Source: Chloroflexota bacterium
GTDB lineage: Bacteria; Chloroflexota; UBA6077; JACCZL01
NCBI GenBank assembly: GCA_013695975.1
Contig: JACCZL010000851.1
Coordinates: 1 to 10,650 of the forward strand
Reading direction: 5' to 3'
Length of the DNA stretch: 10,650 nt
The notes beneath the pieces were generated by a model. The model saw only the letters and a program-made list of their open reading frames with translations, was not told where the DNA came from and did no database searches. Position 1 is the stretch's first letter; each line of letters starts with the position of its first letter. Position numbers and translations under genes: made by a program. Positions 6,167 to 10,650 of this stretch are shown piece after piece.

Positions 6167-6964
6167 CTACTTATCCAGGTCCATCAGGCGGTCAAGGCCG
6201 TAGGTCAGGCCGGTTCGCTTGACCACTTCCTTGACCGCTAGCTTGACGCCGGGGATGAAGGACTCGCGGGTGAGCGAGTCGTGGCGAAGGGTCAGGAGCT
6301 GTCCGGACCCACCGAAGAGCAGCTCGTGGTGAGCGATCAGCCCCGGCAAGCGGACGCTATGGATGCGCACGCCGCCTTCAACTCCGCCACGGACACCCTC
6401 CAGCGTGAATTTGGTCGTCACCGCATCGGCAAAGGACTCACCTCGGGCTTCCCGCATGGCGTGAACGATCGAAAGGGCTGTGCCCGAGGGTGCGTCGATC
6501 TTGCCGTCGTGGTGGAGCTCGATCAGCTCGGCCGTCCCGAGATAACGCGAGGCGATCCGGGCGAAATGGAGGAGCAGATTTGCTCCGATGGCGAAGTTGG
6601 GCGCGACGACCGCTCCGATCCCCGCTTCGCTCGCCAACTGTTCGATCTCTGCCAGGTTCTCCGCCGTGATCCCGCTCGTCCCGACCACCGGCGAGACGCC
6701 CGCCCGCAGCGCCGCGCGGACATTGGTCATCGCGGAGTCTGGCTGGGTGAAGTCGACCATCACCCGCGGCCGAACCCGCCCGATCAGCGTCTCGACATCC
6801 CGCGCGATCGGGATCAATCCGCCCCCGCTCGGCAGGTCGAGATAGTCCTCGGTCGCTTTGGGATCGGCCCCGCCGGCCAGGTCGAGCTCTGGATCCTGTG
6901 CCAGCCCGGCCAGCACTTCGCGACCCATGCGGCCCAGGGCGCCCGCCACGATGACCTTGGTCAT
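6167..6964 (-). CDS. dapB: 4-hydroxy-tetrahydrodipicolinate reductase
   Basis: DapB reduces the DapA product with NAD(P)H to tetrahydrodipicolinate, in the cytoplasm. The 265-residue product has the normal family length. It opens with the dinucleotide-binding loop VIVAGALGRMGREV (Gly8, Gly11, Gly14), then VDFTQP near 70-75 and GTSG at 95-98. The active-site segment ELHHDGKIDAPSGTA carries His151-His152 and Lys155, equivalent to the catalytic His159/160 and Lys163 of the E. coli enzyme. RIHSVRLPGL near 200-209 is the usual C-terminal signature. The start at 6964 (MTKVIVAGAL) is set by the Rossmann strand and by GGAG a few bases upstream; the frame is open to 7120 but that extension has no family resemblance. 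It is the first gene of dapB-asd-dapA and divergent from rpsL across a 228-bp gap. Confidence 0.97.
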   Translation of the reverse strand: MTKVIVAGALGRMGREVLAGLAQDPELDLAGGADPKATEDYLDLPSGGGLIPIARDVETLIGRVRPRVMVDFTQPDSAMTNVRAALRAGVSPVVGTSGITAENLAEIEQLASEAGIGAVVAPNFAIGANLLLHFARIASRYLGTAELIELHHDGKIDAPSGTALSIVHAMREARGESFADAVTTKFTLEGVRGGVEGGVRIHSVRLPGLIAHHELLFGGSGQLLTLRHDSLTRESFIPGVKLAVKEVVKRTGLTYGLDRLMDLDK

Positions 6965-6997
6965 TCCGCTCCGACCTCGCCGCGCGAAGTTGGGGCA

Positions 6998-7027
6998 AGT
7001 GTAGCAGGAAGTTTCGCCGTGTGGGAA
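6998..7027 (-). promoter_or_regulatory. weak candidate promoter for dapB-asd-dapA
   Basis: On the minus strand TTCCCA (7027-7022) and TACACT (7003-6998) are 18 bp apart. Each matches 4 of 6 consensus bases. Transcription would begin near 6991, leaving a leader of about 27 bases before dapB. The match is modest; it is listed because the operon needs a promoter in this divergent gap and no better candidate was seen. Confidence 0.3.
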
Positions 7028-7113
7028 TCTTCGGACCACCGAGCCGCTGCCCAACAGCAAGGCTGCGAACAGCTCAGGGTGACAAAGTCCGGGAACACCA
7101 ACACGGTTTGGAC

Positions 7114-7142
7114 TTGACATCTGAGCAGGGCATCCGTATTAT
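7114..7142 (+). promoter_or_regulatory. strong housekeeping promoter of the str operon
   Basis: TTGACA at 7114-7119 is a perfect -35 box. TATTAT at 7137-7142 matches 5 of 6 of the -10 consensus, and the spacer is the optimal 17 bp. The region is locally AT-rich in an otherwise GC-rich window. Transcription should start near 7149, about 44 bases before the rpsL start. This strength is expected for ribosomal protein and elongation factor genes. Confidence 0.85.
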
Positions 7143-7152
7143 TCTCGTTTGG

Positions 7153-7174
7153 CGCCCACGCTTGGAGGTGGGCG
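7153..7174 (+). promoter_or_regulatory. hairpin in the rpsL 5' leader
   Basis: CGCCCAC (7153-7159) pairs perfectly with GTGGGCG (7168-7174) around an 8-base loop. It begins within a few bases of the predicted transcription start. The loop and the first stem base include a GGAGG (7164-7168), resembling the true ribosome site at 7183-7187. It could stabilise the transcript's 5' end or act in translational control; neither is shown. Confidence 0.5.
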
Positions 7175-7182
7175 TATTTGCT

Positions 7183-7187
7183 GGAGG
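7183..7187 (+). promoter_or_regulatory. ribosome binding site of rpsL
   Basis: GGAGG lies five bases before the GTG at 7193, which encodes the conserved S12 beginning PTISQLVRKGR. This decides for GTG 7193 over the in-frame TTG at 7178. The TTG has its own GGAGG at 7164-7168, nine bases upstream, but would add five residues not seen in S12 proteins. Confidence 0.8.
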
Positions 7188-7192
7188 CGCGT

Positions 7193-7624
7193 GTGCCGAC
7201 GATTAGCCAATTGGTCCGAAAGGGGCGCGAGAAGCTTCGCAAGAAGACCAGCGCGCCGGCGTTGCGGTTTAACTACAACGCCCTGCGCCATCGGACGACG
7301 CGCGGCCGCGGCTCCCCTCAAAAGCGAGGGGTTTGTCTCCAGGTTCGGACGATGACGCCCAAGAAGCCGAACTCGGCGCTCCGCAAGATCGCCCGTGTTC
7401 GGCTCACGAACGGGATGGAGGTCACCGCCTACATCCCGGGCGAGGGTCACAATCTCCAGGAACACTCGGTCGTCCTCATCCGAGGCGGTCGGGTCAAGGA
7501 TTTGCCCGGGGTCCGCTACCACGTCGTGCGTGGTGCGTTGGACGCGGGCGGGGTGCGCGATCGCAAGCAGTCGCGCTCCAAATACGGCGCCAAGTCCGCC
7601 AAGGGGCCGGGCGCCGGCAGGTAG
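7193..7624 (+). CDS. rpsL: 30S ribosomal protein S12
   Basis: S12 sits at the decoding centre of the small subunit and influences translational accuracy. The 143-residue product (GTG start) contains SPQKRGVCLQV, TPKKPNSALRK, then EGHNLQEHSVVLIRGGRVKD and LPGVRYH, nearly invariant among bacteria. The TPKKPNSAL and GGRVKDLPG loops, where streptomycin-resistance changes usually fall, read as wild type; the Asp in the second loop is the residue methylthiolated by RimO in other bacteria. Residues of roughly 30-41 (NYNALRHRTTRG) form an insertion relative to E. coli S12, like the longer S12 of Gram-positive bacteria. The C-terminus is slightly extended (SAKGPGAGR). It is the first gene of the str operon, with a strong promoter at 7114-7142. 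Confidence 0.98.
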   Translation: MPTISQLVRKGREKLRKKTSAPALRFNYNALRHRTTRGRGSPQKRGVCLQVRTMTPKKPNSALRKIARVRLTNGMEVTAYIPGEGHNLQEHSVVLIRGGRVKDLPGVRYHVVRGALDAGGVRDRKQSRSKYGAKSAKGPGAGR

Positions 7625-7646
7625 ACCAGAGGCGGTCAGCCTACTC

Positions 7647-7797
7647 GAGCGGGGCTTGGCCTCGCTCTACATGCGCGGGTGAGCGGCAGCGGCCGTTTGC
7701 AAGGTAGACCGCGGTCATAGATGCACGAACGCGGAGCGGGCAGCTCTGCCCGAGGGCGTTCCTCTGTACCGTAGTCGTTCTGTCGGCAGGTGCCGAC
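7647..7797 (+). promoter_or_regulatory. three hairpins in the rpsL-rpsG spacer, possible S7 feedback site
   Basis: The 187-bp gap between rpsL and rpsG holds three short-loop inverted repeats. At 7647-7667 GAGCGGGGC pairs with GCCTCGCTC (one G-U pair, 3-base loop). At 7737-7752 CGGGCAG pairs with CTGCCCG. At 7782-7797 GTCGGCA pairs with TGCCGAC, ending three bases before the rpsG ribosome site. In E. coli ribosomal protein S7 represses str operon translation by binding the rpsL-rpsG spacer. An equivalent role here is plausible from position and structure only, because the E. coli site itself is not recognisable. Confidence 0.4.
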
Positions 7798-7811
7798 GTC
7801 GGAGGGTGAGC

Positions 7812-8282
7812 ATGCCTCGGCGTGCCCGAGTTGTCAAGCGAGAGAATCCACCGGATGCCCGCCATGGGAGCCGGATGCTGTCGCGTTTCATTAACAAGGT
7901 GATGGTCGATGGGAAAAAGAGCCTGGCCGAGCGGATCGTTTACGACGCGCTCGCGCGGGCCGAGGCCCAGCTCCGGCGGCCGGCCGTCGACATCTTCGAT
8001 CAGGCTTTGCGCAACGTGACGCCGGTCCTCGAGGTCAAGCCGCGGCGCGTCGGCGGCGCGACCTATCAAGTACCGGTCGAGATCAAGGGCGACCGCCGGA
8101 CCTCGCTGGCGATGCGCTGGCTGGTCGCCGCGGCCCGCGCCCGGGCCGGCAGGACGATGGCCGACAAGCTGGCCGGCGAGCTGCTCGACGCCTTTAATGG
8201 CCAGGGCGCCACGGTCAAGCGGCGCGACGACACCCACCGCATGGCGGACGCCAACAAGGCGTTTGCGCACTATCGATGGTAG
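7812..8282 (+). CDS. rpsG: 30S ribosomal protein S7
   Basis: S7 nucleates assembly of the 30S head by binding the 3' domain of 16S rRNA and lies near the exit-site tRNA. The 156-residue product equals the common bacterial length. Family features are the start MPRRARVVKR, then SRMLSRFINKVMVDGKKSLA, a central RPAVDIFDQALRNVTPVLEV and VEIKGDRRTSLAMRWLVAAAR, ending DDTHRMADANKAFAHYRW. The ATG at 7812 is preceded by GGAGG at 7801-7805, six bases away, so it is preferred to the in-frame GTG at 7806, which lies against that site. In E. coli S7 is the feedback repressor of its own operon. The gene is followed after three bases by a 72-bp inverted-repeat element, then fusA. Confidence 0.98.
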   Translation: MPRRARVVKRENPPDARHGSRMLSRFINKVMVDGKKSLAERIVYDALARAEAQLRRPAVDIFDQALRNVTPVLEVKPRRVGGATYQVPVEIKGDRRTSLAMRWLVAAARARAGRTMADKLAGELLDAFNGQGATVKRRDDTHRMADANKAFAHYRW

Positions 8283-8285
8283 GCG

Positions 8286-8357
8286 GTAGGAGCGGACCAA
8301 CGGGTCCGCCCTTCTCCGGGCCAGCGAACAAGGGCGGACCCATTGGTCCGCCCCTAC
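8286..8357. repeat. 72-bp nested inverted repeat between rpsG and fusA
   Basis: Two 28-base arms, 8286-8313 and 8330-8357, are reverse complements at 26 of 28 positions and flank a 16-base spacer. The outer ends read GTAGGAGCGG and CCGCCCCTAC. Each arm also folds alone: GCGGACC/GGTCCGC in the left arm and GGGCGGACC/GGTCCGCCC in the right, each with a 4-base loop. The DNA can thus form one long hairpin or two small ones. The element fills most of the 86-bp rpsG-fusA gap and ends 11 bases before the fusA ATG. A full terminator here would cut off fusA and tuf, so a processing, stability or pausing role, or a mobile palindromic repeat, is more likely. Confidence 0.85.
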
Positions 8358-8368
8358 AAGGCTAGATC

Positions 8369-10441
<2,073 letters not shown>

Positions 10442-10459
10442 GGCAGCGAACGTAATCTC

Positions 10460-10515
10460 GTACGGGCGGGGCAGGTCCCCGCCCTGACCGAGGGCGGGGC
10501 TGGACCCGCCCGTAC
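10460..10515. repeat. 56-bp nested inverted repeat between fusA and tuf
   Basis: The outer arms GTACGGGCGGG (10460-10470) and CCCGCCCGTAC (10505-10515) are perfect complements. The inner arms CCCCGCCCT (10477-10485) and AGGGCGGGG (10491-10499) also pair perfectly around a 5-base loop. The left half folds alone as GGGCGGGG/CCCCGCCC (10464-10471 with 10477-10484), and the right half as GGGCGGG/CCCGCCC. The long-hairpin or two-small-hairpins layout is the same as in the rpsG-fusA element, though the sequence differs. It lies 18 bp after the fusA stop and 7 bp before the tuf ribosome site. Confidence 0.8.
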
Positions 10516-10538
10516 CAGGGCCGGAGGAGGCAGAGGCG

Positions 10539-10650
10539 ATGGCGAAGCAGCGATTCGAGCGGACCAAGCCGCACGCGAACGTGGGCACGATCGGGCATGT
10601 CGACCACGGCAAGACGACGCTCACGGCGGCGATCACCAAGGTGCTGGCCT
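10539..10650 (+). CDS. tuf: translation elongation factor Tu (5' part, cut by the window end)
   Basis: EF-Tu carries aminoacyl-tRNA to the ribosome as a GTP complex. Only the first 37 codons are inside the window. They read MAKQRFERTKPHANVGTIGH and continue with VDHGKTTLTAAITKVLA. The P-loop GHVDHGKT (residues 19-26) and the KPHANVGTIGH lead-in are diagnostic of EF-Tu as opposed to other translational GTPases. The ATG at 10539 is preceded by GGAGGAGG at 10523-10530, eight bases away, a much stronger ribosome site than that of fusA. It is the fourth gene of the str operon, 97 bp after fusA. Confidence 0.96.
   Translation, partial: MAKQRFERTKPHANVGTIGHVDHGKTTLTAAITKVLA

Noticed and set aside
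7024..7028. GGAAT in the dapB-rpsL gap as a second SigR-type promoter
   Set aside because: No GTT lies about 18 bp downstream.
6281..7117. A 278-codon plus-strand open frame opposite dapB
   Set aside because: Antisense to a clear dapB with intact motifs, and it runs through the str promoter region; composition is typical of a shadow frame.
6965..7120. N-terminal extension of dapB to 7120
   Set aside because: DapB proteins begin at the Rossmann strand now placed at residues 3-8; the extension has no homology and would overlap the str operon promoter.

Overview
The window is about two-thirds GC and densely coding on both strands, with no gap longer than 300 bp. It looks like bacterial chromosome from a high-GC lineage. 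Chloroflexota (Thermomicrobia-like or Limnocylindria-like) is my best guess, based on the general look of the proteins and on the GTAGGGGCG...CGCCCCTAC palindromes in the gaps between genes. An actinobacterium-like source is not excluded, and the assignment is an inference.

Layout. (1) 163-3138 (+) encodes a large four-part protein: a gluzincin-peptidase-like N-terminal region without its metal-site histidines, an ABC-exporter membrane domain, an ABC ATPase domain with most catalytic motifs altered, and a C-terminal cyclic-nucleotide-binding domain. (2) 3255-4153 (+) is a two-gene operon: a SigR/SigH-like group 4 (ECF-type) sigma factor and a small zinc anti-sigma factor of the RsrA type, overlapping by ATGA. 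A GGAAT-N19-GTT element upstream resembles the promoter such sigma factors use on themselves. (3) 6964 down to 4199 (-) is the lysine/diaminopimelate operon dapB-asd-dapA. (4) 7193 to the right edge (+) is the str operon rpsL-rpsG-fusA-tuf, with tuf cut by the window end. It is driven by a near-consensus housekeeping promoter at 7114-7142 and is divergent from the dap operon.

How the parts relate. The dap genes supply the aspartate-semialdehyde to tetrahydrodipicolinate steps for lysine and peptidoglycan. The str genes encode ribosomal proteins S12 and S7 and elongation factors G and Tu. The sigma/anti-sigma pair is probably a thiol-redox stress switch. The ABC fusion protein has no clear link to its neighbours and is the least ordinary gene here.

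Three palindromic elements with related ends lie directly after stop codons: at the sigma operon/dapA junction, between rpsG and fusA, and between fusA and tuf. The rpsL-rpsG gap (187 bp) and the rpsL leader also carry hairpins that could serve in ribosomal-protein feedback control. I saw no tRNA, rRNA, CRISPR array, insertion sequence or prophage gene.
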